Source: an uncultured bacterium (lineage in GTDB: Bacteria > Bacillota_I > Bacilli_A > RF39 > UBA660). From it: 43,737 nt of DNA. A model generated the notes under the pieces. That model saw only the letters and a list, made by a program, of their open reading frames with translations. It searched no databases and was not told the origin of the DNA. Position numbers and translations under genes: made by a program. Location: positions 1 to 43,737 of the forward strand of contig CAMNUE010000013.1 in the NCBI GenBank assembly GCA_946560065.1, in the 5' to 3' direction. This document shows positions 7,076-15,096 of this stretch, one piece after another. Numbering within the stretch: the first letter of the stretch is position 1; each line of letters begins with the position of its first letter.

Positions 7076-9104
7076 ATATTTTTCTTTTTCGAAATTAAAG
7101 AAGTATCCTAAATTATGTTTATGTGGTGTAATTGCGTTACTTTTGCTTGTTGTAATAGGATTTTCAATTGGAACTATTTTGGAAAATGATGTTGAGGTTA
7201 GTCCTAATTCGGATTTAACTTATTATTTAAATGTTAGTTATGATGGTGTTGATAGGTTAGGTGTTGAATCTAGTGATAAAGTTGTTGCGGATGTTAAGAG
7301 CGGTTATATTCATGTAGAGGATAAGATTCCTAATGGATTGAAATTTAATGGCTTTGTGACTACTGGTGATGGTTCTATTGGTGCTGTAAATAGAGATGAT
7401 GGAAGAGTTTGTGTCGGGTATGTAGTGGATAATTCTAATGGTAAGGAAACATTGAATGATTATCATGGTCTACATTATGATGAAGCTACTAGGACAGTAT
7501 CTTTTGATGTTAAAAATCTTATGGCTGGTTGTATTTTGACTGTTGGTATTAAGACGATTACTCCTAAGACAGTTGATGATCCTGATACTCCTGAAAAAGA
7601 AACTAGAAGAGATTTTTATAATTTTGCAACTTTCAAAGAAGATATGCAAAGTGGAAAAACAAATACAGTACATGTTTGGATGGGAGATAATAGTATTGAT
7701 ACATATAAAGTTTCTTATGAGTATACAGGTACTGTTCCAAAGAATGCACCTGAAGTTCCTGAAACTATGGAATTTGTTGAAAATACAAAGGTTGGTGTAG
7801 CAAATAATGTTAATGTTGGTGGATATGAATTTAGTGGATGGTCCTCTGATGATGTAGAGATTATTGATGGTAACTTTACTATGCCAGCAAAAAATGTTGT
7901 TTTAAAAGGAAGCTTCACGGAAGCATCTAAATATACAGTTACTTATGAAATAGCTGATTTTTCTCCAGATGGTTATATAGTACCAAATACAAGAGAACAT
8001 TATCCTGATTCTACAGTTTTAGTTGATTCATTGAAGGTTGGGGATATTTTTAATGGTTATCGTTTCTTAGGATGGGAAACTGAAGATGTTAGTATTGATG
8101 AGGATACTTTTATAATGCCTTCAAAAGATGTTGTTTTAGTTGGTAGATTTGAGGAAGTAAAATATACAGTTACTTATGAATTTTATGATACAGTTATTCC
8201 TCGTGATGAGGATGGTAATCCTATACTTCCTCCAGCCGCAGAAACTTATAAGCCTTCAGAAGAGGTTAAATTACCTGTGGTTTTAGATGTTCCTGGATAT
8301 CGTTTCTTAGGTTGGTATAAGGAAGATAATTTTGTAATGCCAGAAGAAGACGTTATTGTATATGGTGAATGGGAGGAAAATGTTGGTACTTTTGAACCAA
8401 TAATAACAAAAGAAATTGTTGATCCAAAACCTTATTATAAAACAGATGATGTTGTTAAATATAAAATAATTATTAGTAATACTGCTAATTTCCAAATAAA
8501 TGATGTAACTATTAAAGAAAATAATGATAATGCTTATTTTATTGAAGGTGTTGATTATGAAGTAGTTACTAATCATAATGTTAGAATTCCTAGGATATTT
8601 GCGAATTCTCAAGTAGTTATTAATGCGGAATATAGAGTTACAAATAAAGATAAAGGAACGATTAAAAATGAAGTGCTTATTACAGGTGCTTTAGCAGATA
8701 ATAATTATCAATTAGATACATCAAAAGAATATAAAGCAACAGCAGAGTTTAAGATAATACCTAAAGTTACTGTTTGTAAGAGTGCTAATAAATTGAAGAG
8801 TTTAGATGATAAATTTCAAATAAACATTCATAATGATAGTTATGATGCGTGGTTGGTATTAAAAAATGAAGAATGCAAGAGTGTTTACTTAGAACCAGGA
8901 AAATATAAAATTGGAGAAGTTGTTTCTCAAGACTATGTTTTAGATAGTGTAGTAGGGGCAATTACAAGCAATAATGCTACTCTTAATGTTGAGCTTGGAA
9001 AAGACTATGAAATTACATTTATTAATGAATATAAGAACCATTTTTTCTTCCACTCAGTAGGTAGAGCAGAAAATAAAGTTAGAAAAGCTTATAGCTTTAA
9101 TTAG
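7068..9104 (+). CDS. Membrane-anchored surface protein with three InlB-like repeats and isopeptide-type domains
   Basis: 678 residues from ATG 7068 (GGTGGTGA upstream; TTG and GTG codons just before it fall in or next to the SD). One membrane segment lies at about 17-36. A folded region with PNGLKFNGFV resembling pilin/adhesin backbone domains follows. Then come three tandem InlB/SHIRT-like repeats of about 70 residues, each starting Y-x-V-x-Y-E and ending near G-Y-x-F-x-G-W ... M-P-x-x-x-V-x-x-G. Next are a DUF11-like domain (ITKEIVDPKPYYKTDDVVKY) and a small C-terminal collagen-adhesin B-like domain. It ends in a basic tail without LPXTG or C-terminal membrane segment. It lies in an operon with the VWA and SipW genes, so a role as adhesin or matrix scaffold is likely. 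Confidence 0.75.
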   Translation: MNKYFSFSKLKKYPKLCLCGVIALLLLVVIGFSIGTILENDVEVSPNSDLTYYLNVSYDGVDRLGVESSDKVVADVKSGYIHVEDKIPNGLKFNGFVTTGDGSIGAVNRDDGRVCVGYVVDNSNGKETLNDYHGLHYDEATRTVSFDVKNLMAGCILTVGIKTITPKTVDDPDTPEKETRRDFYNFATFKEDMQSGKTNTVHVWMGDNSIDTYKVSYEYTGTVPKNAPEVPETMEFVENTKVGVANNVNVGGYEFSGWSSDDVEIIDGNFTMPAKNVVLKGSFTEASKYTVTYEIADFSPDGYIVPNTREHYPDSTVLVDSLKVGDIFNGYRFLGWETEDVSIDEDTFIMPSKDVVLVGRFEEVKYTVTYEFYDTVIPRDEDGNPILPPAAETYKPSEEVKLPVVLDVPGYRFLGWYKEDNFVMPEEDVIVYGEWEENVGTFEPIITKEIVDPKPYYKTDDVVKYKIIISNTANFQINDVTIKENNDNAYFIEGVDYEVVTNHNVRIPRIFANSQVVINAEYRVTNKDKGTIKNEVLITGALADNNYQLDTSKEYKATAEFKIIPKVTVCKSANKLKSLDDKFQINIHNDSYDAWLVLKNEECKSVYLEPGKYKIGEVVSQDYVLDSVVGAITSNNATLNVELGKDYEITFINEYKNHFFFHSVGRAENKVRKAYSFN

Positions 9105-9113
9105 AGGAGGGCA

Positions 9114-9713
9114 ATGATGATAGAAAAACTAAAAAAGATGAAAAAGAAACCATTGTTCTTCTTACTTACTTTACTCATAGTTGGTGGAATAGGTGGAACA
9201 ATAGCTTTATTTACAACTACAGTTGATTATTCAAATGTATTTTCAACTTCAAAATATGATGTTGTAATTAAAGAAAAGTTTAATGATGAGTTTGGAACTA
9301 AAGAAGTTAATCTTACAAATGATAGTAGTGCTGATGTTATTATTAGAGTTAATTATAATGAATCTTTTGTAAAAAAAGCTGGAGATGAAAATTTAATTCT
9401 TAATAATTTAGTTTCTGGTAGTAGTTTAGTTACTAAGGCATGGACAGAGGCTTTCTTAAATGATTTTACTTATCATGATGGTTGGTATTACTATAATAAA
9501 AAATTAAAGGGAAATTCTGCTGTTCAAATATTAACTGCTATCAGTTTAAATGAGGAACTTTTAAGTAATGATGAATTAAAGAAAGAATATAGTGATGCAG
9601 ATTATGAACTTGATTTCAACTTAGAATCTGTTCAAGCAAGTGAAGCAGCAATTAAAAAGATTTGGGGTTATGATATTTCTATAACTGGAGATGAAATAGC
9701 ATGGAATTTCTAA
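9114..9713 (+). CDS. SipW-dependent TasA/BsaA-like matrix protein 1
   Basis: 199 residues. The N-terminus is typical of SipW substrates: a basic start, a long hydrophobic core with GGIGGTIALFTTT, then YSNVFSTSKYDVVI. The remainder alternates beta strands with NLTNDSSADVIIRVNYNESF and a WYYYNKKL segment, matching the general layout of the BsaA/TasA/camelysin-like biofilm matrix family. It would be cleaved by the SipW peptidase and polymerise into extracellular fibres. A strong SD (GAGGAGGG) lies 9 nt after the previous gene. Its end overlaps the sipW start by 13 nt, so the two are translationally coupled. It is more divergent than the second subunit. Confidence 0.75.
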   Translation: MMIEKLKKMKKKPLFFLLTLLIVGGIGGTIALFTTTVDYSNVFSTSKYDVVIKEKFNDEFGTKEVNLTNDSSADVIIRVNYNESFVKKAGDENLILNNLVSGSSLVTKAWTEAFLNDFTYHDGWYYYNKKLKGNSAVQILTAISLNEELLSNDELKKEYSDADYELDFNLESVQASEAAIKKIWGYDISITGDEIAWNF

Positions 9714-10204
9714 AGAAAATAATTCATGTTTTGTCTAATATCTGTTATTTATTAATTGCTATATATATATTAATTATAGCTCCAAAATTATTTGGATATA
9801 ATCCAATTGTTGTTTTATCCGGTAGTATGAGGCCAAAGTATGATGTAGGAACTATCATTTATTATAAGCAAGCTTCAAAAGAGGAAATTAAAGTTGGAGA
9901 TGTTGTTACTTTTATGCTTAATGAAAAACAGGTGGTAACACATCGAATAAATAGAATTATTGATACTAAGTATGAAACTAAGGGAGATGCTAATAAAACG
10001 GCTGATGTTAATCTTATAGAGTTTAAAAACATACTTGGTAAGGTTGCGACAGTTACTATTCCTTATCTTGGTTATTTAATTACAATAATCGAGAGAAATA
10101 TGTATTTAGTACTTGTTGTAATATTAGTTTTGGTATTAGAGTTTGTTATAACAAATTTTAGTATAGAAAAAAAGAAAGGAGTAAATTATGAAAAAGAAAA
10201 ATAA
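9701..10204 (+). CDS. sipW: Signal peptidase I, SipW (ER) type
   Basis: 167 residues. One N-terminal membrane segment (about 12-30) and one C-terminal (about 131-150) flank the S26B catalytic domain. Ser42 in VVLSGSMRP is the nucleophile and His81 in QVVTHRI replaces the lysine of ordinary bacterial signal peptidases, the hallmark of SipW/ER-type enzymes. TKGDANKTAD is the third conserved box. It lies between two TasA/BsaA-like genes, overlapping the first by 13 nt and the second by 17 nt, so it is almost certainly dedicated to them. Confidence 0.92.
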   Translation: MEFLKKIIHVLSNICYLLIAIYILIIAPKLFGYNPIVVLSGSMRPKYDVGTIIYYKQASKEEIKVGDVVTFMLNEKQVVTHRINRIIDTKYETKGDANKTADVNLIEFKNILGKVATVTIPYLGYLITIIERNMYLVLVVILVLVLEFVITNFSIEKKKGVNYEKEK

Positions 10205-10796
10205 CAAATCAATAGTAGCTATTATTGCAGTACTTGCAATATTAGCAGTAGTAGGAGGTACATTAGCTTATTATACTAGTAGTCAAAGCTTTGATAATAT
10301 TTTTAGAACTAAACCTTATAGTACAAAGTTTGAAGAAGTGTTTGAAAGTCCTAATGACTGGACTCCTGGTACAACTACTTCAAAGGAAGTATTTGCTACT
10401 AACACTGGAGAAGTAGATGTTGCTGTTAGAGTTTCATTTACAGAAGAATGGGTATCAGCTAATGGTACAACTTTATCTGGTACACAAGGAGCAAATAAAG
10501 CAGCTATCATTAATTTAGCTAATACTAGTGATTGGACTAAAGTAGGTGACTATTATGTTTATAACAGAAAATTAACTAATGGACAACGTACAAGCTCATT
10601 CTTAGAATCAGTTACATTCAATGAAAATATTACAGCAGATGTTACATGTACTGAGGTTGGAACAACAAAGAATTGTGTATCTAGTGGAAATGGTTATGAT
10701 GGAGCAACTTATACTTTAAGAGTAACTATTGAAACTATTCAATATGATGCAGCCGCTGATACTTGGGGTTTAAATAGCTTTACTTGGAAAAATTAA
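10188..10796 (+). CDS. SipW-dependent biofilm matrix protein, BsaA family (subunit 2)
   Basis: 202 residues. Signal region KKKNNKSIVAIIAVLAILAVVGGTLAYYTSSQSFDN is a textbook SipW substrate, with the predicted cut near GGTLAYYTS. The mature part (FRTKPYSTKFEEVFESPNDW, then KEVFATNTGEVDVAVRVSFTEEW and YYVYNRKLTNGQRTSSFLESVTFN) fits the BsaA-family SipW-dependent matrix proteins, relatives of TasA and camelysin. These form amyloid-like or donor-strand fibres outside the cell. GGAG with good spacing precedes the ATG inside the end of sipW. The two subunits in this operon may be major and minor fibre components. Confidence 0.88.
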   Translation: MKKKNNKSIVAIIAVLAILAVVGGTLAYYTSSQSFDNIFRTKPYSTKFEEVFESPNDWTPGTTTSKEVFATNTGEVDVAVRVSFTEEWVSANGTTLSGTQGANKAAIINLANTSDWTKVGDYYVYNRKLTNGQRTSSFLESVTFNENITADVTCTEVGTTKNCVSSGNGYDGATYTLRVTIETIQYDAAADTWGLNSFTWKN

Positions 10797-10822
10797 TAAT
10801 ATAAATCAAAAGGAGGTATACT

Positions 10823-11527
10823 ATGAAAAAACATATTAAAATAATGTGTTTTGTCCTATTAGCACTAATGATACTATCTGTATCTGCAAAGGAATCAGAC
10901 AACAAACTGTATTTTACGGGTAGTGGAGATAGATTATATTATGACACTAAATTGTTTGACTCTGATGTTTTTATGCACCATACTGATATGGTTCCAGGTA
11001 GTGAATATACAGATAAACTATTAGTAGAAAATGGAAGTAGTGTAGACTATGATTTATACTTAAAAATAAAAGAAGTAGAGCAAGATAGTGAATTAGATGA
11101 ATTACTAGATAATATTTTAATGGAAATCTATTTAGATGATGAATTATTATATGAAGGAAAAGTAAAAGGATTAGATTATAATAATAGTGGAGTTAATTTA
11201 AAAGATGCCATTCATATTGGAAAGTATTTGAAGAATACAGAACAAGAGTTAATTGTAAAAACGAAATTAGATGAAGATTATAATAATCCAAATATTGATG
11301 ATGAAGCTCATATAGAATGGGAATTTTATGCGACTTACGTTGATGAAGATAAAGATGTACCCGTAATTGATGAGGGTAACAAATATGAGCCTATACCATT
11401 ATTACCAAATACAGGTGATAAGATAATAATGTATGTTGTAATGGCTATTGTATCAGGTGGATTATTAATATTACTACTAGTTGGTTTACTAAAAAGTAAA
11501 AGTAATAAAAAAGTGAAAAAACATTAA
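10823..11527 (+). CDS. LPXTG-anchored partner of the SipW fibre
   Basis: 234 residues. It has a signal peptide (about 1-22, ending VSAKES), then a beta-rich ectodomain with MVPGSEYTDKLLVENGSSVDYDLYLKI, a pattern seen in proteins co-encoded with TasA-like subunits. The C-terminus is a complete sorting signal: Leu194-Pro-Asn-Thr-Gly198, a membrane segment (about 203-223) and a basic tail. A sortase (candidate at 37959) would link it to peptidoglycan, so it may anchor the fibre to the wall, the role TapA plays in Bacillus. That role is inference from order and architecture. It is the last gene before a hairpin terminator. Confidence 0.8.
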   Translation: MKKHIKIMCFVLLALMILSVSAKESDNKLYFTGSGDRLYYDTKLFDSDVFMHHTDMVPGSEYTDKLLVENGSSVDYDLYLKIKEVEQDSELDELLDNILMEIYLDDELLYEGKVKGLDYNNSGVNLKDAIHIGKYLKNTEQELIVKTKLDEDYNNPNIDDEAHIEWEFYATYVDEDKDVPVIDEGNKYEPIPLLPNTGDKIIMYVVMAIVSGGLLILLLVGLLKSKSNKKVKKH

Positions 11528-11549
11528 TAAAATAAATGTTTATTGGGAG

Positions 11550-11577
11550 ATGGTTGGTATTTTTATTAACCATTTTT
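11550..11577 (+). terminator. Probable terminator after the LPNTG gene
   Basis: ATGGTT (11550-11555) pairs with AACCAT (11568-11573), loop 12 nt, followed by TTTT. The short stem suggests partial read-through into the next gene. Confidence 0.45.
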
Positions 11578-11596
11578 CATATTTTGAGGTGATAAA

Positions 11597-12721
11597 ATGA
11601 AAATAAACAAAAAAGGTATAAAAAAAGATTGTTGCTTATTAGGAATACTTATTCTTTATTTACTATGGTGTTTATTAAGTATTGATAACATTACTAAATA
11701 TGGAATTTTGATAAATACAACTTTTTTATTAGTAATCTTTTTTATTACTACAATCTTTTTTGGACTTAGAATTGAGAGAAATGCAGTTTTAAGAAAAAGG
11801 ATTAGGTCTACTCTTTTATTATATTTTTTATTTTATTATGTAATTGTTTATGCAATAGGAATATTCTTCGGGTATCAGATTAATCCTTGGAGAATTGATA
11901 GTGTTATTAATATAATTTTATATGTTTTGGGAGGGTTATTCTTAGAACTAATTAGATATATGACAATTTATAGAAACATTAATAAAAAAATTCTCTATTG
12001 TTTATATACAATATCATTTTCAATAATTATTAGTATATCTTTTGTACAAATAGTTGGAGATTTTAATAATACTATTTTTATTTTTATTACTATTTATAGT
12101 TTTTTATTAAGTTATATTTCATATCATCTTGGTTATAGTATTTCAATTTTTTATAGAGTTTTTTTCGAATTGCTTTTTTTAAGTGTTCCTGTTATTCCAA
12201 ATCTTAATTTTAATTTTTTAATGATTGTAATGTTTCTTTTTGTTATTTTTACGTGGAGTTGGATTAGGTCGGAAACTATGATATTTGATAAGGTAGTTGA
12301 AGATAGAAAGGTTGTTGTTAAAAGAATATTATTAAATGCTACATTAAGTTCAATAATATTTGTTATCACATTTATATTAGTTACAGGTATAACTGATTTT
12401 TCATTAATTGGAATAGCTAGTTCTTCTATGAGTCCTAGTATTAAGATAGGTGATATGTTAGTTATTAAAAATAATTATTCTAAGGATAAGTATTCGAAAA
12501 ATGATATAGTTGTTTTTGAACATAATAATAAAAAAATAGTTCATAGAATTATTTCAAAAAAATATGTTAATGGAGACTTTATTTACGAAGTAAAGGGTGA
12601 TAATAATAGAGATAAAGATAATATTTTATTGAAAAATGATGATATTCAAGGTAAAATAATTTATAGGATACCGTATATTGCTTATCCAGCAGTAGAATTA
12701 AAGAAGATAATAAAGGGATGA
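11597..12721 (+). CDS. Multi-pass membrane protein fused to a SipW-type signal peptidase domain
   Basis: 374 residues. About eight membrane segments fill residues 11-222, a ninth (243-266) leads into an S26B signal peptidase domain at the C-terminus. The nucleophile is Ser277 in IASSSMSPSIKIGD, the general base His316 in KKIVHRI, and EVKGDNNRDKDN forms the third box. Ordinary SipW has only one or two membrane segments, so this is an enlarged form. SD GAGGTGAT precedes the ATG. The stop overlaps the next start (ATGA at 12718-12721). It may process or gate export of the matrix proteins or of the large N-anchored surface proteins. The membrane part is unrecognised. Confidence 0.8.
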   Translation: MKINKKGIKKDCCLLGILILYLLWCLLSIDNITKYGILINTTFLLVIFFITTIFFGLRIERNAVLRKRIRSTLLLYFLFYYVIVYAIGIFFGYQINPWRIDSVINIILYVLGGLFLELIRYMTIYRNINKKILYCLYTISFSIIISISFVQIVGDFNNTIFIFITIYSFLLSYISYHLGYSISIFYRVFFELLFLSVPVIPNLNFNFLMIVMFLFVIFTWSWIRSETMIFDKVVEDRKVVVKRILLNATLSSIIFVITFILVTGITDFSLIGIASSSMSPSIKIGDMLVIKNNYSKDKYSKNDIVVFEHNNKKIVHRIISKKYVNGDFIYEVKGDNNRDKDNILLKNDDIQGKIIYRIPYIAYPAVELKKIIKG

Positions 12722-13359
12722 ATATAATGAATAGAGAAAATGTTTTAATAACGTTTGTGGTTGCTATTGTGTTGGAGATAGTGATGATACTATTTCTATA
12801 TTTTAGTGATTTAGGTGTTTACAATCTATTTGTGATTGTATTACTTGTTATTACTGTTGTTTCTTTGATGATTTATTATAAAAGTACACAAAGTGCTGAT
12901 TCAAGATATGAAAGTTATTTGAAAAAAATATTAAAAACTTTTGATTCTATTCTGGTTAAAGTTATAGAAATACCATCTTTTGAAGGAAAAAGAATAATTA
13001 GAGTAGCAGGCCTTGAAGATTTGATGGATGCTCAGGCAGAAATTAGAAAGCCAATTACTTTCTTTGAAGAAGATAATGGAACTAGTTTTATATTGCTTGA
13101 TGATAATGAAGCATACATTTATGTATTAAAAAAGAAGAATGTAGATTTATTAATAGATGAACATATTAGAAACTATAAATTAGAAAATAGAAAAACTGAT
13201 TATTCAGAATTATTTGATGAGATAGATAAAACAATGATTGTAATGATAAATAATGAGAAAGCATATAAAGTCTCACCAATTAGAGAGAAGAAAAATAAAA
13301 GTAGAGGACTATTTAACCGTTCAAATAAAATAAACGATGAAGAAATAGAAGAATTATAG
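12718..13359 (+). CDS. DUF5305-like membrane protein coupled to the signal peptidase
   Basis: 213 residues. Two membrane segments (about 8-28 and 34-52) precede a cytoplasmic or extracytoplasmic domain. The pattern SILVKVIEIPSFEGKRIIRVAGLEDLMDAQ followed by a beta hairpin TSFILLDDNEAYIYVL matches my memory of DUF5305, a family that often sits beside SipW-type peptidases. Its start overlaps the peptidase stop by 4 nt, which supports a joint function, perhaps as chaperone or partner. The C-terminal tail is very basic then acidic. Function is unknown; the DUF name would need a profile search. Confidence 0.55.
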   Translation: MNIMNRENVLITFVVAIVLEIVMILFLYFSDLGVYNLFVIVLLVITVVSLMIYYKSTQSADSRYESYLKKILKTFDSILVKVIEIPSFEGKRIIRVAGLEDLMDAQAEIRKPITFFEEDNGTSFILLDDNEAYIYVLKKKNVDLLIDEHIRNYKLENRKTDYSELFDEIDKTMIVMINNEKAYKVSPIREKKNKSRGLFNRSNKINDEEIEEL

Positions 13360-13380
13360 AGCAATTAAGCTCTTTTCTTT
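13358..13380 (+). terminator. Weak terminator after the DUF5305-like gene
   Basis: AGAGC (13358-13362) and GCTCT (13369-13373) around a 6-nt loop, then TTTCTTTT. It overlaps the stop codon. The stem is only 5 bp. Confidence 0.4.
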
Positions 13381-13383
13381 TGG

Positions 13384-13431
13384 AATCACTTTAAAAAAAT
13401 TTAAGAATGTAATATAATCTAAATAGTGATT
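13384..13431 (+). promoter_or_regulatory. Promoter flanked by an inverted repeat
   Basis: -10 TATAAT at 13413-13418 lies between AATCACT (13384-13390) and AGTGATT (13425-13431), a perfect 7-bp inverted pair 34 nt apart. No good -35 is seen. The repeat could be an operator that loops over the promoter. Confidence 0.35.
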
Positions 13432-13455
13432 TTAAATTAGTTAGTAGGTAATTAT

Positions 13456-14112
13456 ATGAATAAAATTAGTTATTTAGTATTAATGATTGGATTAATATTA
13501 ATTGTTTTTATTTTTAGTTTATTTAGTGGAATTAATATTTTTACAATTATTGGGATTATTTTAGTAATTGTATTTTTATTAATATTAAGTTCAATGATTT
13601 TAGTGGCTTATACAAGAGAGAGGAAATTTAAAAAGATTAAAAATGAAGTATCTATATACTCTTATTGTTATATAAATGATGAGGTTAATTTTTCAAGATT
13701 AATGAAGATTATTAATGAAGAAAAGGATTTTAAATTAGAAGGATATGATTGTTGTAAATTTATAAAGTTATTATTAGATAATAAATTAGTTATTAAATTA
13801 GATTCTTCTATGGATATAAGAGAAGTAATTGAAAAGATTAATGAATTATTACTTGAATATAAAATTGATTTAAATATTGATTTAGACGTTATTATAGAAA
13901 AAGATACAGAGTCAATTAAATATAGAAGAGAGAATAAGTTGGAGACATTTATTTATGATTTAAATATAATTACTAGTATGATAAGAAAAGTAGGGTATGA
14001 ATTAGTTCAATTATATCCTGTTAAAATGAAGCCTAATAAAATTAAATATTATATGATGATTGTACCAATTACTTCATTACTTGATTTAAATGAGATAGGA
14101 TATATGGGGTGA
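13456..14112 (+). CDS. Membrane protein of unknown function (related to the next gene)
   Basis: 218 residues. Two close membrane segments at the N-terminus (about 6-26 and 30-52), then a domain of about 160 residues rich in Lys, Asp and Ile. Near the end it has FIYDLNIITSMIRKVGYELVQLYPVKMK, which matches in layout a segment of the downstream protein (TLYNDLKIVDDILKKKHYRIVSVG). The ATG follows a GTAGGT stretch. The next gene starts 4 nt after its stop region, so they form a pair. No family is recognised. Position right after the SipW locus suggests, but does not prove, a link to the envelope system. Confidence 0.55.
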   Translation: MNKISYLVLMIGLILIVFIFSLFSGINIFTIIGIILVIVFLLILSSMILVAYTRERKFKKIKNEVSIYSYCYINDEVNFSRLMKIINEEKDFKLEGYDCCKFIKLLLDNKLVIKLDSSMDIREVIEKINELLLEYKIDLNIDLDVIIEKDTESIKYRRENKLETFIYDLNIITSMIRKVGYELVQLYPVKMKPNKIKYYMMIVPITSLLDLNEIGYMG

Positions 14113-14116
14113 TTAG

Positions 14117-15040
14117 ATGGATAAGAAAATTAGATTATTTATAGAGATAAGTATTTGTATTCTTTTTGGTGTGATTGTTGGCTTCTTTAGTGATATTTCT
14201 AGTACTTTTTTTAATATTAATTTATTTTGGTTTTATGTTTATTTTTATAGTATATATTTTGTTATTAGATTTATTTTTTCATTATTATTTTCTTTTGGTA
14301 AATATAAATTAACTGATAAGTATAAGAATTATAAAGGAGAGCTTGCGAAAGTTTATTTAGAGAACAGTATTTATTTCAAATTAATGTTTATAAGTCTTTT
14401 TATGGTTATTTTAGGTGTGCTTAGAGTAGCTTTTATAGTTTTATTTATAATTTTTGCTTTACTTTATATATTTTCATATATGTCTTTAATTGTTCAAGAT
14501 AATAAGATGTATGAAAAAAATGATACTTCTTGTGGTGATAAACTTGATGATGAAATGCCTTATAATTTATTTAGAGCTGGTTATTATTCAAAGCAAGGAT
14601 ACGAACTATTAAAAATAATTACAGATAATACTTTTGGAATATTAAATAGTTATCAAGAGAGTAATCCGTTAATAATGTTAGATAAGCTATGTAAATCTAA
14701 TTATTTATTTTTTATTCAGAGAAGTTTATATTTTGGGGATATTAATATATTTTGTGGGATTATAAATACTTATTTAAAGAAGCTTGATATTGGAGTTTTA
14801 ATAGAAAAAGAAGATATTTTAAAGTTTGATGATAGTGTTATAAAGACGAAAAGGGATAATTTTAAAATGACACTTTATAATGATTTAAAAATAGTTGATG
14901 ATATTTTAAAGAAGAAGCATTATAGAATTGTAAGTGTTGGTTTGTGGGATGATGAGGCTGAATATCTTTGTATTGGGATAGTTTCTGATAGAGTTTTTAC
15001 TAGATTAGAAAAATTTAAAAGTAAGTATATGAAAGAGTGA
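14117..15040 (+). CDS. Membrane protein of unknown function (paralogue-like partner)
   Basis: 307 residues. Four probable membrane segments: about 8-25, 35-58, 89-105 and 108-125, followed by a soluble domain of about 180 residues with two Cys near LDKLCKSNYLFFIQ and INIFCGIINTYL. The final third parallels the preceding protein. ATG 14117 has GGGGTGAT as SD, which overlaps the end of the upstream gene. No enzymatic motif is visible. The two genes look like an old duplication with added membrane segments here. Nothing in the sequence fixes the function. Confidence 0.5.
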   Translation: MDKKIRLFIEISICILFGVIVGFFSDISSTFFNINLFWFYVYFYSIYFVIRFIFSLLFSFGKYKLTDKYKNYKGELAKVYLENSIYFKLMFISLFMVILGVLRVAFIVLFIIFALLYIFSYMSLIVQDNKMYEKNDTSCGDKLDDEMPYNLFRAGYYSKQGYELLKIITDNTFGILNSYQESNPLIMLDKLCKSNYLFFIQRSLYFGDINIFCGIINTYLKKLDIGVLIEKEDILKFDDSVIKTKRDNFKMTLYNDLKIVDDILKKKHYRIVSVGLWDDEAEYLCIGIVSDRVFTRLEKFKSKYMKE

Positions 15041-15096
15041 AGTGTTGCTTTTTAACAGTTTATTTTTTATAATAGGGAGGCAATGGAGTTGAAACT

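Noticed and set aside
7543..7800. 85-residue ORF in another frame of the InlB-repeat gene
   Set aside because: Fully inside a strong coding gene and hydrophobic only because of the frame shift; no SD.
8307..8612. 101-residue minus-strand ORF in the InlB-repeat gene
   Set aside because: Ile/Asn/Phe-rich antisense shadow, typical of AT-rich DNA.
12718..15040. Use of TGA as tryptophan (Mollicutes code 4)
   Set aside because: TGA acts as the natural stop of several genes here and all conserved Trp are TGG.
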